Assembly: GCF_014725735.1 (NCBI RefSeq)
Contig: NZ_CP061368.1
Span: forward strand, 2,495,225-2,559,224
Direction of reading: 5' to 3'
DNA from: Wenzhouxiangella sp. AB-CW3
Lineage (GTDB): Bacteria > Pseudomonadota > Gammaproteobacteria > Xanthomonadales > Wenzhouxiangellaceae
Length of the DNA stretch: 64,000 bases
The notes below the pieces were generated by a model. It saw only the letters and a list, made by a program, of their open reading frames with translations, was not told where the DNA came from and made no database searches. Positions 26,343-34,883 of the stretch are shown here, piece after piece; positions within the stretch are counted from its first letter, which is position 1, and each line of letters begins with the position of its first letter. A program made the position numbers and the translations under genes.

Positions 26343-26548
26343 TCGGCCTCTCCGAGATCGCCCGCTGCGTCCGCTAGCCGGTCGGCCGGATGGGTCAACG
26401 CATGCACGGCCTTGAGCTTGCGGATCGAGACCTGGGTGTAGACCTCGGCGGTCGAGAGCTGGCTGTGGCCCAGAATGGCCTGGATGTGGCGGATGTCGGC
26501 GCCGTTGTCGAGCATCAGGGTGGACATGGTGTGGCGGAGAGGCTTGAA
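26321..26548 (-). pseudogene. Tyrosine recombinase (integrase) C-terminal fragment
   Basis: It reads FKPLRHTMSTLMLDNGADIR, then HIQAILGHSQLSTAEVYTQV, covering the catalytic R/H-x-x-R, the GH box and the catalytic tyrosine of the phage-integrase family. The N-terminal part is missing. The fragment breaks off exactly where the left end of a RAYT element (ACAGGACACCCAT) begins, so RAYT insertion and deletion probably truncated it. Confidence 0.82.
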
Positions 26549-26840
26549 CAGGACACCCATGATCTGCAGGAAATCTCCTACAACACAACACGACAATCTT
26601 AGGATTTCACCACGCTGGATCTCGCGCCATCATTGGCGCATGACCTATCCACGCAGCCAACTGGTCAGCGATGAAGAGCCCGGCTTCTACCATTGCGTGA
26701 GTCGGTGCGTTCGCCGCGCCTTCCTCTGTGGGGTGGACCAGCTCACCGGCAAGAACTTCGAGCATCGACGTCAGTGGATCGAGGACCGGATCTTTCAACT
26801 GGCAGATAGCTTTTCGGTCTCTGTTTTTGCATATGCTGTA

Positions 26841-26909
26841 GCGCAGGCTAAGCCGCAGGGTCGGTTTGCGCGCTAGCGCAAGAAGACCCAAGGTGTGCCG
26901 TATAGCGCG
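26841..26909. repeat. 69-bp REP-like palindromic insertion (copy 1)
   Basis: The core CGGTTTGCGCGCTAGCGCAA, then GAAG, is a hairpin flanked by GGGT/ACCC, with GCGC at the outer ends. It lies between the codons for AYAV and MSNH of the RAYT. A variant is found at 27253-27322. Confidence 0.82.
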
Positions 26910-27252
26910 TGTCAAATCACCTGCATGTGGTTCTTCGCAGCGAACCGGCCATGCCGTGGCAATGGACAGACAGGGAAGTTGCCGAACGCTGGTTGGCCAT
27001 CTTTCCCGGCTCGATCAGTAACCGCGATGATCCCGCCTGCATTGAGCGCGCCACCCTGGCTCTCCTCGGAAATGCAGAGCGCCTGGACGTCATTCGTGAG
27101 CGCCTCGGTTCTATCAGCTGGTTCATGCGCGCACTTAACGAGCCAATTGCCCGAATGGCCAATCGCGAGGACGATTGTACGGGAAGATTCTGGGAAGGTC
27201 GGTTCAAATGTCAGGCGCTGCTGGACGAGCAGGCCGCTCTTTCCTGCATGGC

Positions 27253-27322
27253 AGCATAGGCCAAAGAGCGTGTGCGGTTTGCGCGGTAGCGCAAGAAGCG
27301 CATGTCCTGTGCCGTCATGCGT
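27253..27322. repeat. 70-bp REP-like palindromic insertion (copy 2)
   Basis: The core CGGTTTGCGCGGTAGCGCAA, then GAAG, is flanked by TGTG/CGCA and outer GCAT/ATGC. It shares the core and a GTGCCGT motif with copy 1, while the flanking arms differ with preserved pairing. It replaces 4 bp of the RAYT gene, including the conserved tyrosine codon. Confidence 0.82.
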
Positions 27323-27721
27323 GTCGATCTCAATCCCGTCCGAGCCGGCATGTGCCAGACGCTACGCGACTCCGAGCACACCTCGATCCGGTACCGACTC
27401 GAATCGGCTCAATCGGCCAGTGCAAAGACCTTGGGTAAAGGCTCGCAGGACAAAGCACTGAAACCTGTCGCCGGGCTCGACGCAGATACCCTCTCGGATC
27501 TGACAGAGTCCAGCTACATCGACCTGGTCCGCTGGACCGGGCTCCAGGCCCATCCTGACAAGCGCGGCAAACTCTCTGCGGCCGAAGAAAACCCGCCGGA
27601 AAGTCTGTGGCACCAAACAAGGAGACACCAAACAAGGACAGACACTTTTCGGAAATCTCCTACAGAATTCCGAGGATCTGTCTGATCGTACAGCCGCGGG
27701 GAGTTGGTCAGAATTTCTCCC

Positions 27722-28750
27722 ATGACCTACCCACGCAGTCAATTGGTGGCCGAAGGTGAACCCGGGTTCTATCACGTTGTCTCCCGTTGTGTTCGCCGGG
27801 CCTTCCTGTGTGGCTGGGACAGGGTCACCGGACAGAGCTATGAGCATCGCCGCCAGTGGATCGAGGCGCGCATACTGGAGCTGGCCGAGTGCTTCTCCGT
27901 TTCCGTGTATGCGTACGCGGTAATGTCGAATCACGTTCATATCGTTCTGCACGTGGATCCGACTGCCGTCGAGGACTTTTCCGACCAGGAAGTAGCCAGG
28001 CGCTGGCTGACGGCCTACCCAGGGCAACTCAAGCACTATGACAACGTGGAAGCGGCCGAGCGTACGACACTGGCCATAACCAGCAATCCGGAGCGACTGG
28101 CCGAATTGAGAAAACGCCTGGGCAGCTTGAGCTGGTTCATGAAAGCGCTCAACGAACCAATCGCCCGGCGCGCCAACCGCGAGGACAATTGCAAGGGGAA
28201 GTTCTGGGAGAGTCGGTACAAGTGCCAAGCCTTGCTGGAGGAACACGCAGTGCTTTCGTGCATGGCCTACGTGGACCTGAATCCCGTCCGGGCAGCCATT
28301 TGCGACACCCTGATCGAATCAGACCATACGACCATTCAGCGCCGGCTACGTGAGCGAAAGGGACTGATTGGCAGAATCAAGCCCAGGCGCTCCATTCGAG
28401 CTCGCCAACTCAAGCCAGTGGCCGGTCTGGATGCCGATGCACTGATGGCCATGACCGAATCGAGCTACATCGAGCTGGTCCAGTGGACCGGCGAGCAGGC
28501 CCGTTGGGACAAGCGCGGAAAGCTCAAGCCCATTATCGAGGGCAAACAGGCCGCCCCGGCTGATATCTGGCAAATCGCCGACAATCCCAAACAATGGCTC
28601 CGACAAGTCCAGGGCACCGAAAGCCTTTACTTCCGCGCCATCGGCTCGGCCGAAGCACTGATGGCCAAGGCTGCGGAACTTGGTCAGGTCTGGATGAAAG
28701 GCGTTGCAAGCGAATCGGCCATCAAGATTCTAAAGGAACACCCTACCTGA
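27722..28750 (+). CDS. REP-associated tyrosine transposase (RAYT), copy 3, divergent
   Basis: This is a Y1/HUH single-strand transposase of 342 residues, related to IS200/IS605 TnpA and thought to mobilise REP palindromes. It starts MTYPRSQLVAEGEPGFYHVV. The HUH motif is YAVMSNHVHIVLHVD, and the tyrosine lies in LSCMAYVDLNPVRAAICD. The extended C-terminus (LKPVAGLDADALMAMTESSY) is shared with the other copies. It is the most diverged intact copy and has its own leader and downstream palindrome. ATG 27722 was preferred over 27704 because all copies begin MTYPRSQLV. Confidence 0.9.
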   Translation: MTYPRSQLVAEGEPGFYHVVSRCVRRAFLCGWDRVTGQSYEHRRQWIEARILELAECFSVSVYAYAVMSNHVHIVLHVDPTAVEDFSDQEVARRWLTAYPGQLKHYDNVEAAERTTLAITSNPERLAELRKRLGSLSWFMKALNEPIARRANREDNCKGKFWESRYKCQALLEEHAVLSCMAYVDLNPVRAAICDTLIESDHTTIQRRLRERKGLIGRIKPRRSIRARQLKPVAGLDADALMAMTESSYIELVQWTGEQARWDKRGKLKPIIEGKQAAPADIWQIADNPKQWLRQVQGTESLYFRAIGSAEALMAKAAELGQVWMKGVASESAIKILKEHPT

Positions 28751-28796
28751 CCGCCCCCTAGAGCCAAAGATCAGCAAACCGGCACTGCCCGGGGCT

Positions 28797-28830
28797 TAGC
28801 ATGCCTTTGATTCGCGGAATCAAGCTGCTA
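28797..28830. repeat. REP-like hairpin downstream of RAYT copy 3
   Basis: TTGATTC-GCG-GAATCAA is extended by an outer TAGCA/TGCTA pair. It lies 47 bp after the RAYT stop. Its position next to a RAYT suggests a cognate REP. There is no U-tract to support a terminator. Confidence 0.6.
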
Positions 28831-28917
28831 GCGTCGCGCAACGCCGCGATGCACGCCATTCTCAGCGGTTAGCAACATCAGCACGAAAGACACCAACCTA
28901 GAAATCAGCCTAGAACG

Positions 28918-30576
28918 TCAGCGACAGCGGTTAATTGCCTTTAAAATCGTGCGTGTCCCGGATCTTTCCTCCAACTGCCCCGGAAACCGCCACCGATCCT
29001 CCATACCGCTCTGAGCCACCTCCCCAAACGCCCGCATCTCCCTGCTGTGGACCAGGTTGCCAGCTCTGTCAATCAACTGCTGCGGGGTACCCAGGTGATC
29101 GGTCTGATAGTAGAAGTAACTCGATTCCGAACGTCTGAAAATCGGATCGGTACTCCACAGCCCATCCGGCGGGAACAGGTAGAAGTCCAGTTGATTGCCG
29201 TTTTCATCCAGTTCGGCCATCAGCCCCTGATCGGAGTAGACATACCAGGTGGTCTCGGGGTTTGCCCCCGGTGGGTCGTAGACGGTCTTGCTGACTCTTC
29301 TTCCGAACGGGTCGTAGGCATACTCGGCGATCAGATCGCCCTGCCCGTCTCTGACTGCCGAGAGGCGAGTCTCTGCGTTGTATTCATGGCTGCGGTAGAG
29401 CGTGCCGTCGGGGTGGTATTCGGCGATCAGGCTGCCATTGTCGTCGTACTCAAAGGTGTATTCCACACTTGAGAGCAGTTCGTTGTTGTCGTTGTATTCC
29501 CATGGTTGCTCGCCGGTGCGGGCATCGGTGATGCGGTTGCCCAGCGGATCGTAGGTCCATTCTTCGGCTGAGAAGGTCGGGTACTCGGCTTCGACGAGTC
29601 GGTCGATGTCGTCATAGTCGTACCGGTAGGGGCCGTGTTCGGTCGCCTTTTCGGTGATATTGCCGGTCTCGTCCCAGGTGTAGGCGTAGTCCATCAGGGT
29701 CTGTTCGGACTCGTTGGTGACCCGGATGCCGGTGTGGCGTTGCAGGCCATCGAAGGTGTTCTCCCGGACGGTGCCGCCGGGAAACTCGATCCGGGCCGGC
29801 TGGTGCCACTGGTATTCCGAATAGGCGATCACGCCCTCTCCGGGAATGACCACCGACTGCAATCGGTCGGCTTCATCCCAACTGAAGTTGTAGGTGGTGC
29901 CGTGGGGCGCGGTCAGGCTGGCCTGGCGGCCGTTGGCATGCCAGGTCTTTTCGTGGGTCTTGGAAAAGTCCGGATAGTGCACGGTTTCCGCCGTCTTTCG
30001 GCCCAGGGCGTCGTAGCTGTATTCACCACTCATCACCCCGTCATCGTAGCCGATCAGGCGGCCTTTTTCATCGTGGTCGAAGGTAACGATGCGCTCGGGG
30101 GTGTCGAGATCGTCGTGGTGAAAGTGCCGCACTTCGATCCGGCGCCCGGCACCATCGTATTCATACTCCGCGCGGTTGCCCATGGGGTCAGTGCGCTCGG
30201 TGAGCTGGCCGGCCGCATCGTAGCCATACTGAATGGTCTGTCCCATCGGCCGCGCCTCGGTTCGCATCCGGTCAGCGCGGTCGAAGCTGAACGTGTGGGT
30301 GCTGCCGTTGGCGTCGGTGAGCCCGACCAGGTTGTCACGGTTGTCGTAGTGATACTCGGTGGTCTGATCCAGCGCGTCGGTCACCGAGACCATGCGACCC
30401 AGCTCATCAAAAGAGTATTCAGTCTCGCGCCCGGCCGGATCAACCGTTCGCTTCTGGTGTCCGCGCTCGTCATGGAAGGTTCGGCTGGTCTGCTCCTTCC
30501 AGCCCGTCTCGCCCAGCCAGCGGTCGGTCTGGGCAATAACTCGGCCCCGGCGGTCGTATTCCCGGAAACAGGACAC
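28918..30576 (-). pseudogene. Rhs copy A: 5'- and 3'-truncated YD-repeat gene
   Basis: This 552-residue frame is nearly identical to the middle of the full-length Rhs gene at 39.5-43.4 kb. It begins at the RAYT end (GTG of the reverse-complemented GGACACC motif), so MSCFREYDRRGR is a fusion start. It carries YD repeats such as TEYHYDNRDNLVGLTDANGS. It stops after RFPGQLE, just before the Rhs core end (YYNYFRDYEPG), with a foreign tail RSGTRTILKAINRCR. It therefore lacks the DPxGL region and any tip. It probably serves only as a recombination partner, or is decaying. Confidence 0.88.
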
Positions 30577-30659
30577 CCATAATCTGCAGGAAATCTCCTA
30601 CAACACAGCACGACAATCTTAGGATTTCACCACGCTGGATCTCGCGCCATCATTGGCCC

Positions 30660-31715
30660 ATGACCTATCCACGCAGCCAACTGGTCAGTGATGAAGAGCC
30701 TGGTTTCTACCATTGTGTAAGCCGGTGCGTGCGTCGTGCTTTTCTCTGCGGCGTGGACCAGCTAACCGGAAAGAACTTCGAGCATCGGCGTCAGTGGATC
30801 GAAGACCGGATATTTCAACTCGCAGAGAGCTTTGCTGTTTCTGTGTTCGCATACGCAGTAATGTCTAACCACGTCCATGCAGTACTGCGTAGCGATCCGG
30901 TCACGCCTTGGCAATGGACAGACAGGGAAGTTGCAGAGCGCTGGTTGGCGCTATTCCCCGGCTCGATCAGTGATCGCGACGATCCAGCCTACGTCGAGCG
31001 CGCCACCCTCGCTCTCCTCGGAAATGCCGAGCGCCTGGACGTCATTCGTCAGCGCCTCGGTTCAATCAGCTGGTTCATGCGGGCGCTCAACGAGCCAATT
31101 GCCCGCATGGCCAATCGGGAGGACGATTGTACGGGAAGATTCTGGGAAGGTCGGTTCAAATGTCAGGCGCTGCTGGACGAGCAGGCCGTTCTTTCCTGCA
31201 TGGCCTACGTCGATCTCAATCCAGTGCGAGCCGGCATGTGCGAGACGCTTCGCGACGCCGAGCACACCTCGGTCCGGTACCGACTCGAGTCGGCGCAATC
31301 GGCCATTGCAAAGGCATTGGGCAAAGGGAAGCAGGAGGAGGCACTCAAGCCTGTCGCCGGGCTCGATGTAGACACCCTTTCGGATCTCACGGAATCCAGC
31401 TACATTGAGCTGGTCCGATGGACCGGGCTCCAAGCCCATCCCGACAAGCGCGGCAAACTCTCCGCGACTGAAGAAATGCCGCCGGAAAGTCTCTGGAGCG
31501 TAGCCAAACATCCAGCCGAGTGGATGGAGCGCGTCCAGGGGACAGAGAGCAACTATTACCGCGCGATCGGTTCGGCCGAATCACTGATGTTGAAGGCTGT
31601 CGAACTGGGTCAGCGTTGGATGAAAGGTGTTTCCGGGGAATTTGCACTCACCAAGCTCCGGGAACAGCCACTACTATGCCATCGATCACTTACAGCCTGT
31701 TGGACGAGCAGATGA
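30660..31715 (+). CDS. REP-associated tyrosine transposase (RAYT), copy 4, altered C-terminus
   Basis: This is a Y1/HUH transposase of 351 residues with intact motifs: GFYHCVSRCVRRAFLCG, YAVMSNHVHAVLRSD (HUH) and LSCMAYVDLNPVRAGMCE (tyrosine). It is almost identical to copy 5 up to LREQPL. The last residues LCHRSLTACWTSR are then read from a downstream XRE gene, because a deletion joined the RAYT to it. The leader hairpin (GAAATCTCCTA with TAGGATTTC) lies 40-80 bp upstream. It may still be active, since the catalytic parts are unchanged. Confidence 0.9.
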   Translation: MTYPRSQLVSDEEPGFYHCVSRCVRRAFLCGVDQLTGKNFEHRRQWIEDRIFQLAESFAVSVFAYAVMSNHVHAVLRSDPVTPWQWTDREVAERWLALFPGSISDRDDPAYVERATLALLGNAERLDVIRQRLGSISWFMRALNEPIARMANREDDCTGRFWEGRFKCQALLDEQAVLSCMAYVDLNPVRAGMCETLRDAEHTSVRYRLESAQSAIAKALGKGKQEEALKPVAGLDVDTLSDLTESSYIELVRWTGLQAHPDKRGKLSATEEMPPESLWSVAKHPAEWMERVQGTESNYYRAIGSAESLMLKAVELGQRWMKGVSGEFALTKLREQPLLCHRSLTACWTSR

Positions 31716-32068
31716 CGCAGGATGACAAGGTCTTTTTCAAGCAGCTTGGCAAGCGCGTTGCCGGATTGCGCAAGGAACTGGGCTTGACCCAGATACAACT
31801 GGCCGAGCAACTGGGGATCTCGCAGCAGTTGATCGCCGCCTATGAGGCCGGAGCGCGCAAGATCCCCGCCTCGATGCTGCCGACACTGGCCAAGTTGTTC
31901 GCGGTCTCGCTGGAAGAACTGGTGGGGATGGAGAAGCAGCCGGCCAAGCGCGGCCCGGCCTCCATCCTTCAACGCCAGATCGAGCAGATCGGCCAGATGC
32001 CCAGGGCCAAACAGAAGTTCATTACCGAGATGCTGGAGGCGCTGATCAGACAGCAGAAGGCGTCATAG
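31676..32068 (+). CDS. XRE-family helix-turn-helix regulator
   Basis: This 130-residue DNA-binding protein has a Cro/CI-type HTH: LGKRVAGLRKELGLTQIQLA, then EQLGISQQLIAAYEAGARKI. A short C-terminal part follows (LVGMEKQPAKRGPASILQRQ, then MPRAKQKFITEMLEALIRQQ). It starts at ATG 31676, or possibly 31712, inside the 3' end of the RAYT gene (overlap 40 bp). An N-terminally truncated copy lies at 36194-36364. Regulators of this type often control toxin-antitoxin or mobile modules. Its target is unknown. Confidence 0.78.
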   Translation: MPSITYSLLDEQMTQDDKVFFKQLGKRVAGLRKELGLTQIQLAEQLGISQQLIAAYEAGARKIPASMLPTLAKLFAVSLEELVGMEKQPAKRGPASILQRQIEQIGQMPRAKQKFITEMLEALIRQQKAS

Positions 32069-32076
32069 AAAATACG

Positions 32077-32193
32077 CTGACCCAAGTGCTGGGCATCAGT
32101 CTCGATGAGTTGGTGTTCGAGGAAGGAGAACGCGGCCCCGACGAAGACCTCAGACTTCAGTTCGAGGCCATCTCGAACACCTTAGATTCTTAG
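32077..32193 (+). pseudogene. C-terminal fragment of a second XRE-type regulator
   Basis: It reads LTQVLGISLDELVFEEGERG, then PDEDLRLQFEAISNTL, the typical C-terminus of an XRE regulator (ISLDELVF-x-ERGP-x-DLRLQFEA). The HTH part is missing. A second, shorter copy ends at 36441. Confidence 0.65.
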
Positions 32194-32218
32194 GCTAGGC
32201 CCCATTCAAAGATAGCAC

Positions 32219-32755
32219 CTACCCTCTGCATTCGATTGTGTAATTGAAACTTTCGTCCGATACGCTGGAACCATACTCAATCTTGCTGGACTTCTCATCT
32301 TTCGAGACCCGTATCGTCACAACAACATCCTCTAACTCCAGGCCTTCCATCGAAACCGGGAAGTATTCACTGCGACTTTCAATAATGAGTCGTCCTCTCT
32401 CAACCGTCGCCCTAGATCTTTGGTTAATCGAACCTTCCCGACCCAAGTATCGGCCATCAACATCCTGGAATGACACAGACCTCGCATATCCAGCTGGCTG
32501 CCCACCCGTGAAGCCAACCACAATGCTCTGATCTAGCCTTATGCCAATGTCATCTTTCACTACCAGAAAGTAATCCGCATCATAACTAGTCATACATATA
32601 ACCGTGTCCCCTTCACCTAGCACGGAGGATGCCCAATCCTCTAAGCTTCCATTCCCTTCAGTCGCCAAGCAACCAACTAGATATAAATGGCCAGCCAGCA
32701 CTAGCAGAACCTGCAATGCCCGAACCCGATCCCTGCTAGAAGTTCGGGACATCAT
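32219..32755 (-). CDS. Lipoprotein, probable immunity partner of Rhs tip B
   Basis: This 178-residue lipoprotein has the signal region VRALQVLLVLAGHLYLVGC, with the lipobox cysteine. The mature part is beta-rich: TVICMTSYDADYFLVVKDD, IVVGFTGGQPAGYARSVSF, and VVVTIRVSKDEKSSKIEYG. It starts inside the last codons of Rhs copy B (20-bp overlap), so the two are translated as a pair. Position and export fit an immunity protein that protects the periplasm. The family is unknown and the function is inference. Confidence 0.7.
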   Translation of the reverse strand: MMSRTSSRDRVRALQVLLVLAGHLYLVGCLATEGNGSLEDWASSVLGEGDTVICMTSYDADYFLVVKDDIGIRLDQSIVVGFTGGQPAGYARSVSFQDVDGRYLGREGSINQRSRATVERGRLIIESRSEYFPVSMEGLELEDVVVTIRVSKDEKSSKIEYGSSVSDESFNYTIECRG

Positions 32756-34883
32756 CAGCTCTCCTCTCAGTTGGATGAGGGGTCACCTCATCCGTACACA
32801 GATCCTTACACATCATCGCCCCTTTAACCCACTGTTCTTCAGTTATATCCCAATATCCTGGGCGAACCAGTGTCCTTTCCCTTCTGCATTCCCATTCATA
32901 CTGCAAACCAATGAACCCTGGCCTATGTCGACCTCTAGGAGTTCGAGGATCAGGCACGCCCGGATCCGCAGTTGGCTTTAGAAAGAGCCAACAGAACTCC
33001 CAACTAACATACTCAGGTGGAACATAACGTCTATCAACCACCTTCGTGAAAAATTCATGAGTGACCCACCAACAGTCGTAACGATCAACGGGATCAATAT
33101 CACAGCATTCGTCGGTCATCAGCCCCAGAGAGTCCGAATAAAGAACTGGATTCCCGCGCACGTAAGCGTAAGTATTTAACCCTCCGAGCAACCCAATCGG
33201 ATCACTCTGCACATACCGCCCAGTCCCCGGCTCATAATCCCTGAAGTAGTTGTAATAAAACCCAGTCTCCGCCGACTCCAACTGCCCCGGAAACCGCCAC
33301 CGATCCTCCATACCGCTTTGAGCAACCTCCCCAAACGCCCGCATCTCCCTGCTGTGAACAAGGTTGCCAGTTCTGTCGATCAACTGCTGCGGTGCACCCA
33401 GATGGTCGGTCTGGTAGTAGAAGTAGCTTGATTCCGAACGTCTGAAAATCGGATCGGTACTCCACAGCCCATCCGGCGGGAACAGGTAGAAGTCGAGCTG
33501 GCTGCCGTTTTCATCCAGTTCTGCCATCAGGCCCTGATCAGAGTACACGTACCAAGTAGTTTCGGGGTTTGCGCCCGGTGGGTCGTAAACGGTCTTTTTC
33601 ACTCGTCTGCCGAACGGATCGTAGGTATATTCGGCGATCAGCTCGCCCTGCCCGTCCCGGACGGCGGTGAGGCGGGTCTCGGCGTTGTATTCGTGGCTGC
33701 GATAGAGCGTGCCGTCGGGATGGTATTCGGCGATCAGGCTGCCGTTGTCGTCGTACTCGAAGGTGTATTCCACACTTGAGAGCAGTTCGTTGTTGTCGTT
33801 GTATTCCCATTCCTGCTCGCCGGTGCGGGCATCGGTGATGCGATTGCCCAGGGGGTCGTAGGTCCACTGCTCGGGGTCGAAGGTCGGATACTCGGCCTCG
33901 ACCAGGCGGTCGATGTCGTCATAGTCGTACCGGTAGGGGCCGTGTTCGGTCGCCTTTTCGGTGATATTGCCGGTCTCGTCCCAGGTGTAGGCGTAGTCCA
34001 TCAGGGTCTGTTCGGACTCGTTGGTGACCCGGATGCCGGTGTGGCGCTGCAGGCCGTCGAAGGTGTTCTCCCGGACGGTGCCGCCGGGAAACTCGATCCG
34101 GGCCGGCTGGTGCCACTGGTATTCCGAATAGGCGATCACGCCCTCTCCGGGAATGACCACCGACTGCAATCGGTCGGCTTCATCCCAACTGAAGTTGTAG
34201 GTGGTGCCGTGGGGCGCGGTCAGGCTGGCCTGGCGGCCGTTGGCATGCCAGGTTTTCTCATGCGTTTTGGAGAAATCGGGGTAGTTCACCGTCTCTGCCG
34301 ACTTTCGGCCCAGGGCGTCGTAGCTGTATTCACCACTCATCACCCCGTCATCGTAGCCGATCAGGCGGCCTTTTTCATCGTGGTCGAAGGTAACGATGCG
34401 CTCGGGGGTATCGAGATCGTCGTGGTGAAAGTGCCGCACTTCGATCCGGCGCCCGGCACCATCGTATTCATACTCCGCGCGGTTGCCCATGGGGTCAGTG
34501 CGCTCGGTGAGCTGGCCGGCCGCATCGTAGCCATACTGAATGGTCTGTCCCATCGGCCGCGCCTCGGTTCGCATCCGGTCAGCGCGGTCGAAGCTGAACG
34601 TGTGGGTGCTGCCGTTGGCGTCGGTGAGCCCGACCAGGTTGTCACGGTTGTCGTAGTGATACTCGGTGGTCTGATCCAGCGCGTCGGTCACCGAGACCAT
34701 GCGACCCAGCTCATCAAAAGAGTATTCAGTCTCGCGCCCGGCCGGATCAACCGTTCGCTTCTGGTGTCCGCGCTCGTCATGGAAGGTTCGGCTGGTCTGC
34801 TCCTTCCAGCCCGTCTCGCCCAGCCAGCGGTCGGTCTGGGCAATAACTCGGCCCCGGCGGTCGTATTCCCGGAAACAGGACAC
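32736..34883 (-). CDS. Rhs copy B: 5'-truncated Rhs with complete core and unique tip (orphan toxin module)
   Basis: The 715-residue frame starts, like copy A, at a RAYT end (MSCFREYDRRGR) and lacks the signal peptide and first half of Rhs. YD repeats and the core end are complete (RFPGQLESAETGFYYNYFRD, then GRYVQSDPIGLLGG). A DSLGL stands where the self-cleavage site DPxGL usually lies. The unique tip of about 120 residues starts MTDECCDIDPVDRYDCWW and contains WEFCWLFLKPTADPG, then WECRRERTLVRPGYWDI. No toxin family is recognised. It overlaps the downstream lipoprotein gene. Without a secretion signal it is probably silent until it recombines with the full-length gene through the shared core. 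Confidence 0.85.
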   Translation of the reverse strand: MSCFREYDRRGRVIAQTDRWLGETGWKEQTSRTFHDERGHQKRTVDPAGRETEYSFDELGRMVSVTDALDQTTEYHYDNRDNLVGLTDANGSTHTFSFDRADRMRTEARPMGQTIQYGYDAAGQLTERTDPMGNRAEYEYDGAGRRIEVRHFHHDDLDTPERIVTFDHDEKGRLIGYDDGVMSGEYSYDALGRKSAETVNYPDFSKTHEKTWHANGRQASLTAPHGTTYNFSWDEADRLQSVVIPGEGVIAYSEYQWHQPARIEFPGGTVRENTFDGLQRHTGIRVTNESEQTLMDYAYTWDETGNITEKATEHGPYRYDYDDIDRLVEAEYPTFDPEQWTYDPLGNRITDARTGEQEWEYNDNNELLSSVEYTFEYDDNGSLIAEYHPDGTLYRSHEYNAETRLTAVRDGQGELIAEYTYDPFGRRVKKTVYDPPGANPETTWYVYSDQGLMAELDENGSQLDFYLFPPDGLWSTDPIFRRSESSYFYYQTDHLGAPQQLIDRTGNLVHSREMRAFGEVAQSGMEDRWRFPGQLESAETGFYYNYFRDYEPGTGRYVQSDPIGLLGGLNTYAYVRGNPVLYSDSLGLMTDECCDIDPVDRYDCWWVTHEFFTKVVDRRYVPPEYVSWEFCWLFLKPTADPGVPDPRTPRGRHRPGFIGLQYEWECRRERTLVRPGYWDITEEQWVKGAMMCKDLCTDEVTPHPTERRADDVPNF

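Larger units (their letters stand above)
26549..27660 (+). pseudogene. RAYT transposase copy 2, inactivated by two palindromic insertions and 3' truncated
   Basis: This is a REP-associated tyrosine transposase reading MTYPRSQLVSDEEPGFYHC from 26640. It is closely related to the intact copies at 30.7 and 35.0 kb. The frame is broken at 26841 by a 69-bp insert just before the HUH motif (SNHLH). It is broken again at 27253 by a 70-bp insert that replaces the codon of the catalytic-type tyrosine in MAYVDLNPVRAG. After PPESLW (about 27610) the sequence changes to repeats of ACACCAAACAAGGA and then the leader of RAYT copy 3. It cannot make an active enzyme. Confidence 0.88.

Noticed and set aside
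28751-28917. Rho-independent terminator for RAYT copy 3
   Set aside because: The hairpin is strong, but no T-run follows on either strand. A REP-like palindrome is the better description.
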